Positions 6,063 to 13,820 of a stretch of DNA of 20,154 bases are shown piece by piece. The stretch covers positions 1 to 20,154 of IMG/VR virus record IMGVR_UViG_3300036832_001492, one strand, 5' to 3'. Each line of letters opens with the position of its first letter. Position 1 is the stretch's first letter. The notes under the pieces were generated by a model that had not been told where the DNA came from, searched no databases, and saw nothing but the letters and a program-made list of their open reading frames with translations. This DNA comes from a virus. The position numbers and the translations under genes were made by a program.

Positions 6063-6337
6063 TGGACCCGCGGCAGGAAGCGTATGCGGCGCAACGCCGC
6101 GAGCATACCGAGCACGTGCGCAAACAGATTGCGCAGCGCGTCGCCGAGGCGAGCCTGATCATTGAAGCGGCCGGCTTCGATCCCCGCGACCCGAAATCGG
6201 CGACGGAATATCGGAGGCTGCATGAAGCGCAAAACCCCGGCGAGCCCGCCAGGGTGGCGAGCGGCGCGAGTGACGTCGGGCTCAACGCTGCGCGGGCCGA
6301 TCCTGGTGCCGCCGGCGCGACCGCTCCGTCGGTTTGA
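6062..6337 (+). CDS. small protein of unknown function between terminase subunits (91 aa)
   Basis: 91 residues: a charged helix (RQEAYAAQRREHTEHVRKQIAQRVAEASLIIEAAGF) followed by an Ala/Gly-rich tail, probably disordered. The ATG overlaps the small terminase TGA, which supports translational coupling. Its 3' part overlaps the large terminase start by about 116 nt in another frame. No family is recognised. It could be a packaging accessory, or its product may be incidental and serve to carry ribosomes to the large terminase start. Confidence 0.55.
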   Translation: MDPRQEAYAAQRREHTEHVRKQIAQRVAEASLIIEAAGFDPRDPKSATEYRRLHEAQNPGEPARVASGASDVGLNAARADPGAAGATAPSV

Positions 6338-9053
6338 CCCGGTCTCGACCTATGCTTGGGATGTGCTCGACGGCCGCATAACCGCCGGCCGATATGTCGT
6401 GCTGGCGTGCGAGCGCCACTTCGCCGATCTCGTGCACGGCGGCTCCCGCGGGTTGACCTTCTCCCGACAATGGGCGTTGTTCGCCATCAGTTTCTTTCGC
6501 GATTATCTGCGGCACAGCAAAGGCGAATGGGCCGGCCGGGCTTTGCTGTTGGCGCCCTGGCAGGAATTCGCGGTCGGCAGCGTGTGGGGCTGGCATCGAA
6601 GGGACGGCACGCGGCGGTTCCGGACGGCGTATAAAGAGGTCGCCAGGAAAAATGGTAAAGCCTTGGCGATCGAGACGCCGATTGCCACGCCGGACGGCTG
6701 GAAAGCTCATGGCGAACTGGAGCCGGGCGATCTGGTGTTTGATCCCTTCGGTAAGCCCGTGGCGGTGCTAGGCACCACCGGGCCTTATCCTGGCCCATGC
6801 AGGCGGCTGGAATTCTCGGATGGCACCGCGATCGTCGCCCATGATCGCCACGAATGGCGCACGCGGCGCACGGCGCACACCGGGAGGCCGCACGGCTCGC
6901 GCAAGCCGCTTCCGCTGATCGAGAGTGTCCAGATCGCCGCGACGCTGCGGCACGGCGCGCGGGCCGACCTGACGCACGGCATACCAACAGCCGCGCCGCT
7001 CGATCTCGGCCCTGGCGTTCTGCTGCCGGTGCCGCCCTACACGTTCGGCGCATGGCTGGGCGACGGCCATTCCCTCGGCCCGAGAATCACGAGTGCCGAC
7101 CCTGAGATCGTGGCGGCGATCGAGGCCGAGGGCGTGCCAATGCAAATCAGCAAGATCGCGGCGCGGGGAGCGGCGGCGTTGTATTCGATGGCCTCCCCTC
7201 GGCGGCGAGATGCCACCGGCGGTTTCGCCTCGCATGGGCTGCATGCGGGCCTGCGGAGCCTTGGCACGCTCGGCAACAAGCATGTGCCGACGATCTATTT
7301 GCGCGCATCGATTCGGCAGCGGCGGGAATTGCTGGCCGGCGTCGTCGATACTGACGGGCACATCACGGCGCGCGGTCAATGTGAGATCGTGCTTACGCGG
7401 CGCGCTCTGTTCGATGGCGTGGTCGAACTCGCTCGGTCGCTCGGCTTTAAGCCGACTGTTACAAAAGACCGGGCGACGATCGATGGGGTCGATAAAGGGC
7501 CGCGATACCGCATGCAATTCTGGCCGGCGATCGGCGAATTGCCGTTGCGCGTGCCGCGCAAACGCGACCGGCTGCGCTCGATCCCGCCGGGAAGGTCCCG
7601 GACGCGGATGATCATGGCTTGCAATCCGATCGGCGAGCGAATGGTCAATTGCATTGCGGTCGAAGGCGGCATGTATCTCGCCGGCGAGGCGATGGTGCCG
7701 ACGCACAACAGCACCGAGGCCGCCGGCGCCGGGCTCCTGGGATTGATCGGCGATAAGGAACCGGGCGCCGACGTCTACGCGGCCGCGACGCGCCGCGAGC
7801 AAGCCCGGATCATCTTCGACGAAGCGAAATCGATGGTGCGTCGGTCGCCCGAATTGCTGTCGCTGTTGTCGGTGTTCAAACTCAACATGTCGATGAACAG
7901 CACGGCCAGCAAATTCGAGCCGCTGTCGGCGGACGAGCGCACCCTCGATGGCCTGAATCCGCATCTCGTGCTGGTCGACGAACTGCATAAGCATCGCACG
8001 CGCGCCGTGCTCGACGTGCTCGATACCGCGCTCGGTGCGCGGCGCAATCCGTTGATCTGGATCATCACCACTGCTGGCGACGACAATCCGGAGTCGGTCT
8101 ATGCGGCCGAGAACGCCTACGCCATTCAGGTGCTTGAGGGCACGGTCGAAGACGACACCTATTTCGCGGCGATCTACACGCTCGACAAAGACGACCGCTG
8201 GGATGATCCCACCGCCTGGATCAAGGCGAACCCCAATCTGGGCGTCAGCGTCAAACTCGCCGATCTGCGCCGGCAGGCATTGAAGGCATCACGCTCGCCA
8301 CCGGCGTTGAACGCGTTCAAACGCCTGCGACTGAATGTCCGGACGTCGTCGGCCTCCAGGGCGATCGATATGGCGGTCTGGGCCAGGAACAACGGCGGCC
8401 CGTTCGACCCGGCGGAGATGCAGGGGCGGCGCTTTTATGCCGGGCTCGACATCAGCGCCAAGATCGATTTGACGGCCTGGGTGAAGCTGTTTCCGCCGCA
8501 GGATGGTGAAATCCGCTGGCGCATAGTGCCGCGGTTCTGGATGCCCGCTGACACTGTTGAGGCGAAGTCAGATCGGGATCGGGTTCAATACCAGCGCTGG
8601 ATTGACGCCGGCCTGATCGAGGCGACCGAGGGCAACGTGGTCGATCAGGCGGAGATCGAGGCGGCCGTGCTGGAAGATTGCAGGCTGCACGAATGCCTGA
8701 GTTGTGCTTATGATCCATGGAATGCCACCGCGCTCGCGGTCAAGCTGACCGGCCTGGGCGTGCCAATGATCGAGTTTGTGCAAGGCAGCAGGTCTTACAC
8801 TGCGCCCACGAAAGAGTTAGAGGCGATGCTTTTGCAGGATCGCCTCGACCACGGCGGCAACGAAGTGTTGGCATGGATGGCGGCCTCGATGATGGTGCTG
8901 ACAGATCGCAATGAGAATCGCATGCCGAGCAAAAAGCACTCGGTCGGGCGCATCGACGGCATGACGAGCCTGATCATGGCGATCGGGCGCTCGATGGCCG
9001 AAGACCCGAACGCGGGTCTGGACGGCTTCCTGACCGATCCGATATCGCTCTGA
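6222..9053 (+). CDS. terL: terminase large subunit (HK97/P27-type) interrupted by an intein
   Basis: 943 codons encode a precursor; removing the 350-residue intein leaves about 593 residues, a normal size. The extein starts with YAWDVLDGRITAGRYVVLACERH, typical of this terminase family. The P-loop reads ARKNGK, is broken by the intein after K146, and resumes STEAAGAG at S497. Then come Walker B HLVLVDELHKH (D586, E587 in the precursor), the coupling motif IITTAG, and an RNase H-like nuclease with GLDISAKIDLTA, CAYDPWNA and a late DRLDHGG. It is the packaging motor and DNA cutter; without splicing the ATP site would be split, so activity should depend on splicing. ATG 6222 is preferred because GGAGG lies just upstream; ATG 6162 is the alternative. 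The portal gene follows two bases after the stop. Confidence 0.94.
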   Translation: MKRKTPASPPGWRAARVTSGSTLRGPILVPPARPLRRFDPVSTYAWDVLDGRITAGRYVVLACERHFADLVHGGSRGLTFSRQWALFAISFFRDYLRHSKGEWAGRALLLAPWQEFAVGSVWGWHRRDGTRRFRTAYKEVARKNGKALAIETPIATPDGWKAHGELEPGDLVFDPFGKPVAVLGTTGPYPGPCRRLEFSDGTAIVAHDRHEWRTRRTAHTGRPHGSRKPLPLIESVQIAATLRHGARADLTHGIPTAAPLDLGPGVLLPVPPYTFGAWLGDGHSLGPRITSADPEIVAAIEAEGVPMQISKIAARGAAALYSMASPRRRDATGGFASHGLHAGLRSLGTLGNKHVPTIYLRASIRQRRELLAGVVDTDGHITARGQCEIVLTRRALFDGVVELARSLGFKPTVTKDRATIDGVDKGPRYRMQFWPAIGELPLRVPRKRDRLRSIPPGRSRTRMIMACNPIGERMVNCIAVEGGMYLAGEAMVPTHNSTEAAGAGLLGLIGDKEPGADVYAAATRREQARIIFDEAKSMVRRSPELLSLLSVFKLNMSMNSTASKFEPLSADERTLDGLNPHLVLVDELHKHRTRAVLDVLDTALGARRNPLIWIITTAGDDNPESVYAAENAYAIQVLEGTVEDDTYFAAIYTLDKDDRWDDPTAWIKANPNLGVSVKLADLRRQALKASRSPPALNAFKRLRLNVRTSSASRAIDMAVWARNNGGPFDPAEMQGRRFYAGLDISAKIDLTAWVKLFPPQDGEIRWRIVPRFWMPADTVEAKSDRDRVQYQRWIDAGLIEATEGNVVDQAEIEAAVLEDCRLHECLSCAYDPWNATALAVKLTGLGVPMIEFVQGSRSYTAPTKELEAMLLQDRLDHGGNEVLAWMAASMMVLTDRNENRMPSKKHSVGRIDGMTSLIMAIGRSMAEDPNAGLDGFLTDPISL
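6660..7709 (+). other. class 3-type intein with LAGLIDADG homing endonuclease inside terL
   Basis: 350 residues between K146 of the P-loop and S497. Block A starts with Ala (ALAIETPIATPDG), so there is no N-terminal Cys or Ser nucleophile. Block B is GTAIVAHDRHEWRT with H64 at position 10 and W66 at position 12. Block F is MVNCIAVEGG with C331 at position 4. Block G is AMVPTHN followed by Ser, with T348 at position 5 and H349-N350 at the end. W-C-T at these positions is the defining set of class 3 inteins, which splice through the block F Cys. Between the splicing blocks are two LAGLIDADG motifs, TFGAWLGDG (D135) and LLAGVVDTDG (D232), so the homing endonuclease looks intact. Base composition resembles the flanks. 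Confidence 0.93.
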
Positions 9054-9055
9054 CG

Positions 9056-10390
9056 ATGTTGGCCGCTCTCGCAAGGATCGGGCGCAAGGCGGTCGATACG
9101 ATCCTGACCGGGGTCAATATTTCCGACCCGCGCGTGATGCGCCTGTTCAGTCCCGGCCCAACGCACGCGGGCGAACTGGTCAGCATCGACACCGCGATGC
9201 AGCTTTCGGCGGTCTGGGCGTGCGTGAAACTGATTTCGCAAACCGTGGCGACGCTGCCGCTGATGCTTTACCAGCGCGACGCGCAGGATTTCGGCACCGT
9301 CAACCGCGACCATCCCTTGTTTCCGATCTTGCATGACTCCCCGAACGCCGAGATGACCGCGGTTGAATTCTGGGAGGCAATGTGCGGCGCGCTCTTGATG
9401 TGGGGCAACGCCTACGCGCAGATCATATTGAGCGGACGGCGAGTTATCGCGCTGATACCGATGCGGCCGGATCGGGTTCAGGTGAAGCGCAATCAGGACG
9501 GCAGCCTGACCTACATGTATTCATGGATGGGCACGAGCGTGGAACTGCCCGAAGAGGAAGTGTTCCACATCAAGGGATTCTCGCTCGATGGCATCATCGG
9601 GTTGAGCGTGCTGGCGCAGGGTCGGCAGACGATGGGCAGCGCGATCGCTGCCGAGCGCGCTTCCGGCAATTTCTTTCGCAACGCGATGCGGCCCAGCGGC
9701 GTGCTGACGGCGCCACAATATCTGACACCAGAACAACGAAAAAGAAAACAGGAGTGGATCGACGAATACACCGGCGCGATCAATAACGGCCGCGTGCCGC
9801 TGCTCGAAGGCGGCTGGAAACTTGAGACGCTTTCTATTCCGCCCGAAGACGCGCAACTGCTGGCGGTGCGGCAATTCGGCATCGAAGACTTGTGCAGATG
9901 GTTCAATGTTCCGCCACCGATGATCGGGCACACGCAATCGGCGACCGCCTGGGGCAGCGGGTTGGAGCAGATGCTCCTGTGGTTCCTACAATTCTGCCTG
10001 CGGCCGCAGCTAAAGCGGATCGAGGCGCGCATAACGAAGTGCCTGATCGCTCCCGGCGAGCGGCGAACGGTCTATGCCGAGTTCAATGTCGAGGGACTAT
10101 TGCGAGCGGATTCGAATACGCGGGCGCGGCTCTACGCGACCATGGTCGATCATGGCCTGAAGACGCGGAACGAAATCCGGGCGCTGGAAAACGATCCGCC
10201 GATGAAGGGTGGCGACGACCTGACTGTCAATGCGGCGCTGTTGCCGATCGAACTGCTCGGCGAGTTCGTGCGCGGAAAGCAGGACAAGCCATTGCCTCCG
10301 GGCTATAAGCCGCCCGAAGGGCCGGCCGAGCCGGGCGGCACGGTTGGGCCGGAAGGTGAGGCGACCACGCGCCAGGACGCTGCGGCGTGA
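9056..10390 (+). CDS. portal protein, HK97 family
   Basis: 444-residue portal of the HK97 gp3 type. Recognisable parts: ISDPRVMRLFSPGP, SAVWACVKLISQTVATLPLMLYQRD near residues 50-75, ALLMWGNAYAQI, the RPDRVQ strand, EEVFHIKGFSLDGIIGLSVL, FFRNAMRPSGVL, and FNVPPPMIGHT. Twelve copies form the ring through which DNA enters the head and on which the neck assembles. The ATG at 9056 is two bases after the terL stop. The C-terminal 40 residues are Gly/Pro/Glu-rich and probably disordered. Length is normal. Confidence 0.95.
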   Translation: MLAALARIGRKAVDTILTGVNISDPRVMRLFSPGPTHAGELVSIDTAMQLSAVWACVKLISQTVATLPLMLYQRDAQDFGTVNRDHPLFPILHDSPNAEMTAVEFWEAMCGALLMWGNAYAQIILSGRRVIALIPMRPDRVQVKRNQDGSLTYMYSWMGTSVELPEEEVFHIKGFSLDGIIGLSVLAQGRQTMGSAIAAERASGNFFRNAMRPSGVLTAPQYLTPEQRKRKQEWIDEYTGAINNGRVPLLEGGWKLETLSIPPEDAQLLAVRQFGIEDLCRWFNVPPPMIGHTQSATAWGSGLEQMLLWFLQFCLRPQLKRIEARITKCLIAPGERRTVYAEFNVEGLLRADSNTRARLYATMVDHGLKTRNEIRALENDPPMKGGDDLTVNAALLPIELLGEFVRGKQDKPLPPGYKPPEGPAEPGGTVGPEGEATTRQDAAA

Positions 10391-10408
10391 GCGAAAGGAA
10401 AACAGGCG

Positions 10409-11293
10409 ATGACTGAGCTAGGGCGGTTTGTCGCGCCGGTCGAATTCAAGTTTATCACCGAGGGCGAGGCGACGCCGGGCACGTTCGAAGGCTACGCCTC
10501 CGTGTTCGGCACTCAGGACTGGCATGGCGATATGGTCATGCCGGGCGCGTTCACCGAAACGCTGGCCGAGCACAAGGCGGCGGGCACGATGCCGGGCCTG
10601 TTCGCTGAGCATTCCTTCGCGTTCTTCGGTGGCGATCCACTGCCGATCGGGAAATGGCTTTCCTTCGAAGAAGACGACAAGGGCCTGCGCGGCGTCGGCA
10701 AGATCAGCGCGCTCGACAGCGATCATGGAAAGCGGATTATCGGGCTGATGCGCGACGGCGCGTTGCCCTCGCTCTCGATCGCATACGAGATTCCAGATGG
10801 CGGATCGCGCAAGGGCAAACAGCCCGGAGAACCAAAGCGCTGGCTCGACAAGCTGACGCTGCACAGCGTCGACGTCGTGCACGCACCTTCCAACCCGCAG
10901 GCGAAAATCCTCTCGGTCAAGGCGGTGATGGCGCAGGCGGATCACGCGACCGCTTTGTCGGCGATTCAAGCGGCGCTCGCCTTACACGAACAAAGCATGA
11001 GCGGCGGCGATTCTCCGACGACCGAAGAGCGCGCCCAGATGCGCGATCATTTGCGGACGGCGCATCGCGCCCTCACAGGGAACGAGCCGAAATCCGCTCC
11101 AAACACGATCCGCGGCTTCGAAGAGTTCCTTCACGATGAAGGAAAATACTCACGCCGCGTTGCCCGCGAGATAGCCGCTCGCGGGTGGAAAGCAGCGCTA
11201 TCGCCTCGGGATGAGGCCGCGTCTGTGGCTGAGGTGGCTGAGGCAATGAAGAGCATTGCCGAGTCGCTTCGCGGGCTGACATTCGCAGCTTAA
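10409..11293 (+). CDS. HK97-family prohead protease (S78-like) with long C-terminal extension
   Basis: 294 residues. The first 170 form the herpesvirus/HK97-type serine protease: GTFEGYASVFGTQDWHGDMVMPGAF, FAEHSF with likely catalytic His68, and ALPSLSIAYEI with likely nucleophile Ser123, then KLTLHSVDVVHAPSNPQAKI. It cleaves the capsid delta domain during head maturation. Residues about 180-294 are a charged helical extension (ALSAIQAALALHEQ, RDHLRTAHRALTG, FEEFLHDEGKYSRRVAREIAARGWKAAL) not needed for protease activity in smaller relatives; it may act as an internal scaffold or targeting segment. AAGGAAAACAGGCG precedes the ATG. Confidence 0.93.
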   Translation: MTELGRFVAPVEFKFITEGEATPGTFEGYASVFGTQDWHGDMVMPGAFTETLAEHKAAGTMPGLFAEHSFAFFGGDPLPIGKWLSFEEDDKGLRGVGKISALDSDHGKRIIGLMRDGALPSLSIAYEIPDGGSRKGKQPGEPKRWLDKLTLHSVDVVHAPSNPQAKILSVKAVMAQADHATALSAIQAALALHEQSMSGGDSPTTEERAQMRDHLRTAHRALTGNEPKSAPNTIRGFEEFLHDEGKYSRRVAREIAARGWKAALSPRDEAASVAEVAEAMKSIAESLRGLTFAA

Positions 11294-11310
11294 CCCCATA
11301 GGAGGCAGAG

Positions 11311-12513
11311 ATGCCGCTTGACGACACTGGCGCAGCCGAACTGAAGGACCTTGCCGCCGGCCTGAAGAAGGCGACGGACGACGTGAAAGGGTGGGCCGAG
11401 AAGGCCCAGACCGAGATGAAAAATCTCGGCACAATGACGGAGGAAACAAAAGCCTCCGCCGACAAAGCGCTGACCACGATGAACGAACTCTCCGGCCGGA
11501 TCGGAGAGATCGAGCAGAAGATGGCGCGCCGGCCCGGCCCGGCTGCCGACATGCCGAAAACGCTCGGGCAGATGGTTCTGGAAGGGCCGGAAATCAAAGC
11601 GCTGCTGGAACGCAAGAACGGTCAAGGGCGGATTACGGTCGAATTGAAGGATATCATCAGCGGACCGCCGACCTGGGGCGGCGGCGTCTCCCAATCGACT
11701 TCGCTCACTATCCCCGATCGCCAGCCGATCGTGCAGCCGCCGCTGCGCCCGTTGGTGGTGCGTGATCTGATCACGCCGGGCTCGACGACGTCGAATGCGA
11801 TCGAATATCCGGTGGAAACCGACAATCCGCTCAATACCGCGGCCGCCGTGGTTTCGGAAGGCGGGCTGAAGCCGCAGAGCAATATCACCTTCGACCTGAA
11901 ATCGACGCCGGTTCGCACGATCGCCCACTTCATGCGGGCGTCGCGGCAGATCATGGACGACGCGCCGCAACTTCAATCCTACATCGACGGGCGGTTGCGG
12001 TTCGGGCTGGCCTACGTCGAGGAAAACGAAATGCTTTACGGTGATGGAACCGGACAGCATTTGTTCGGCATCATCCCGCAGGCGAGTGCCTACTCGGCCC
12101 CGTTCACGCCGGCGAACCTTCAGAACATCGACACGCTGCGGCTGGCGTCATTGCAGGCGACACTGGCGCTCTACCCGGCCAGCGGTTACGTGCTGCATCC
12201 GACCGACTGGGCCAAGATCGAACTGACGAAGGACCTGCAAGGGCGCTACATCGTCGGCGACCCGCAATCGCAGATCGCCAAGACGCTGTGGGGCCTGCCG
12301 GTGGTGCAGTCGATGGCGATGCAGGTCAGCCACTTCCTCGTCGGCGCGTTCAAACTCGGCGCGCAAATCTTCGACCGGCTCACCATGGAAGTTCTGATCT
12401 CGACCGAGAACGCCGACGACTTCGTCCGCAACATGATCACGATCCGGGCGGAAGAGCGGCTGGCGTTGGCGGTGTATCGCCCGCAGGCGTTCATCTACGG
12501 CACACTGAGCTAA
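11311..12513 (+). CDS. major capsid protein, HK97 fold
   Basis: 400 residues, the usual size for an HK97-type coat protein with its own delta domain. Residues 1-75 form a coiled coil (LKDLAAGLKKATDDVKGWAEKAQTEM onward), the scaffold-like part expected to be removed by the protease; the mature domain probably begins near residues 75-105. Later features are typical: PPLRPLVVRDLITPGSTTSNAIEYPVE, ASRQIMDDAPQLQSYIDGRL, ENEMLYGDGTGQHLFGI, VLHPTDWAKIELTKD and a C-terminal RAEERLALAVYRPQAFIYGTL. The strong AGGAGG six bases upstream of the ATG fits the highest expression in the module. A 10-bp hairpin follows the gene. Confidence 0.96.
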   Translation: MPLDDTGAAELKDLAAGLKKATDDVKGWAEKAQTEMKNLGTMTEETKASADKALTTMNELSGRIGEIEQKMARRPGPAADMPKTLGQMVLEGPEIKALLERKNGQGRITVELKDIISGPPTWGGGVSQSTSLTIPDRQPIVQPPLRPLVVRDLITPGSTTSNAIEYPVETDNPLNTAAAVVSEGGLKPQSNITFDLKSTPVRTIAHFMRASRQIMDDAPQLQSYIDGRLRFGLAYVEENEMLYGDGTGQHLFGIIPQASAYSAPFTPANLQNIDTLRLASLQATLALYPASGYVLHPTDWAKIELTKDLQGRYIVGDPQSQIAKTLWGLPVVQSMAMQVSHFLVGAFKLGAQIFDRLTMEVLISTENADDFVRNMITIRAEERLALAVYRPQAFIYGTLS

Positions 12514-12558
12514 CGGTTCGCGCGCTCGGGAAAGCCTCCCGCCGGCGGCGCGGACGGT

Positions 12559-12594
12559 GGGGAACGGGGAAGCCCTGACACGGTCCCGTTCCCC
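12559..12594 (+). terminator. hairpin after the major capsid gene (terminator-like, no T-tract)
   Basis: GGGGAACGGG at 12559-12568 pairs perfectly with CCCGTTCCCC at 12585-12594 around a 16-base loop, 45 nt past the capsid stop. Only GCTTGT follows, so intrinsic termination would be weak. It may protect the capsid message or reduce downstream transcription. A smaller hairpin, CGGGA/TCCCG, lies at 12527-12541. Confidence 0.5.
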
Positions 12595-12614
12595 GCTTGT
12601 CAGGAGAGTCCCCG

Positions 12615-12716
12615 ATGCTGCTTATTGCCGCACTCGGAGCCTGGCTCGCGATGGTGATGTGGACCGAGGCGGTCTACGAACTCGCAATGTATTGGAGGGA
12701 TGACGACGATGAGTGA
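12615..12716 (+). CDS. 33-residue membrane microprotein candidate
   Basis: 33 codons: one hydrophobic stretch (MLLIAALGAWLAMVMW) followed by TEAVYELAMYWR and an acidic DDDDE end. CAGGAGAG lies 6 to 14 bases before the ATG, and its stop overlaps the start of the next gene, so it has the signals of a real gene. One transmembrane helix with an acidic tail is the only structural statement I can make. A phage small membrane protein or a translated leader of the next gene are both possible. Confidence 0.5.
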   Translation: MLLIAALGAWLAMVMWTEAVYELAMYWRDDDDE

Positions 12717-12996
12717 AACACAAGGCGCGGGGCAGACAACGCCGGGGCCGGAAGAACCGGAAGCCGATCCGCCCGTCACCGCGGCGATCAAGCAGGCTCG
12801 GGCCGAGTTGAGCGCGATCGGCGCCAAGCTGCGCAAGATCGTCAACCGAATCCGGGGCGCGACCGACGCGCAGGAACCCGCGCCAGTCGAAGCGCACGAG
12901 GCGCAGGCGTCATCGCTGATGCAGGCGACCGAGGAACTGAAGAAGAGCATCGAAGACATGAAGATGCTGGTGGAAGAAGTCGGCAAGTTCGTCTGA
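12709..12996 (+). CDS. small coiled-coil protein of unknown function (95 aa)
   Basis: 95 residues starting MSETQGAG. An acidic Pro/Glu-rich N-terminus is followed by a helix AIKQARAELSAIGAKLRKIVNRIRG, a linker, and a second helix SSLMQATEELKKSIEDMKMLVEEVGKFV with heptad-like hydrophobics, so a coiled coil is likely. No family is recognised. GGAGGG nine bases upstream favours the ATG at 12709 over the in-frame ATG at 12700, which would sit directly on the Shine-Dalgarno. Position after the capsid gene is typical for small structural or accessory proteins. Confidence 0.65.
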   Translation: MSETQGAGQTTPGPEEPEADPPVTAAIKQARAELSAIGAKLRKIVNRIRGATDAQEPAPVEAHEAQASSLMQATEELKKSIEDMKMLVEEVGKFV

Positions 12997-13000
12997 CGTC

Positions 13001-13819
13001 ATGGTGCGGATGGTCGCACTCAAGCCTTGGTTTAACCGCGACGAAGAGGGCTCGGTCGCGGCGGGGACGTTTTTCGAGGCGCGCGAAAGCCGGGCACGGG
13101 AACTGAGCCGCGCCGGACTGGCAACGCCGGCGATCGGCGATGGCAGCAAGATCAGGGTTCCCGCCGACGTCCCCGCCGAAGGGCCGCCACCAAAGCGCAA
13201 ACGCGCCGGCCGCAAGGCGATCGTGCAACTGGCGGCCGGTCCCGAATATGTCCGCATGCTCGATCTGACGGCGGACATCCATGCCCGCTATTGCTCCGCC
13301 TGGGGGGCGGAGTTCATCGCCTATCGCGAGGCGCGCCCGAAGAAAGCGCGCCGCCCGCCGCACTGGCGCAAGGTCGAGGTCATCCGCAAGGCGCTCGACG
13401 ACGGGTTCGAGCAAGTGCTCTGGCTCGACGCCGACAGCGTGATCGTAGACGCGGCGATCGACCTGTTCGCCGTATGCCGCTGGGGGATTGGCCTGTGCGA
13501 GTGCTGGGATAGCCCCAAGGAGCCGCCGCACCTGAACACGGGGGTCGTGTGGCTCAACGCCTGTAGCGACGTCCTGGCCCTTGTGGAGGCATGGAATGCG
13601 ATGCCCTCGGGGATGCAATGGGAAGATCAGGGCGCGTTGATTGCGCTCATGCAGAAGCGCCGGTGGCGTTCGCTGTTGACGGTCCTGCCGAACCGCTACA
13701 ATTGGGTGCAGGAACACATGGAGGCGGCCGATCCCGTCATCCGGTCGTTCCACGGCGAGCCGCACCGGCTGAACCGCATGGAAGCGCTCTTGTTGCAGGG
13801 CACGGAAGCGGCAGCGTGA
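13001..13819 (+). CDS. GT-A glycosyltransferase-like protein (GT34-type) with phage N-terminal domain
   Basis: 272 residues. Residues 1-70 (MVALKPWFNRDEEGSVAAGTFFEARESRARELSRAGLATPA) resemble a small stand-alone head-region protein of HK97-like phages (parameter: changed residues 'FxxDE..G..FEA....A.EL...G.A'). From about residue 75 a GT-A core follows: YCSAWGAEFIAYR, HWRKVEVIRKALDDGFEQVLWLDADSVIVD with DAD at 143-145 as the metal/sugar-nucleotide motif, then HLNTGVVWL, WEDQGALIALM, VLPNRYNW and a late SFHGEPH. The order matches GT34-like galactosyl/mannosyltransferases. The sugar donor and acceptor are unknown. Five bases after the coiled-coil gene and one base before the next, it is clearly in the late operon. 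Confidence 0.8.
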   Translation: MVRMVALKPWFNRDEEGSVAAGTFFEARESRARELSRAGLATPAIGDGSKIRVPADVPAEGPPPKRKRAGRKAIVQLAAGPEYVRMLDLTADIHARYCSAWGAEFIAYREARPKKARRPPHWRKVEVIRKALDDGFEQVLWLDADSVIVDAAIDLFAVCRWGIGLCECWDSPKEPPHLNTGVVWLNACSDVLALVEAWNAMPSGMQWEDQGALIALMQKRRWRSLLTVLPNRYNWVQEHMEAADPVIRSFHGEPHRLNRMEALLLQGTEAAA

Positions 13820-13820
13820 C

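Noticed and set aside
6660-7709. Class 1 intein
   Set aside because: Residue 1 is Ala, block B position 7 is His rather than Thr, and the W-C-T set is present instead.
6768-7994. 408-codon open frame on the minus strand
   Set aside because: Antisense to the intein and terminase, whose motifs are unambiguous; the product is Arg-rich and low in recognisable structure.
6222-9053. Possible frameshift or broken terL because the P-loop is interrupted
   Set aside because: The interruption is in frame and carries complete intein splicing blocks.
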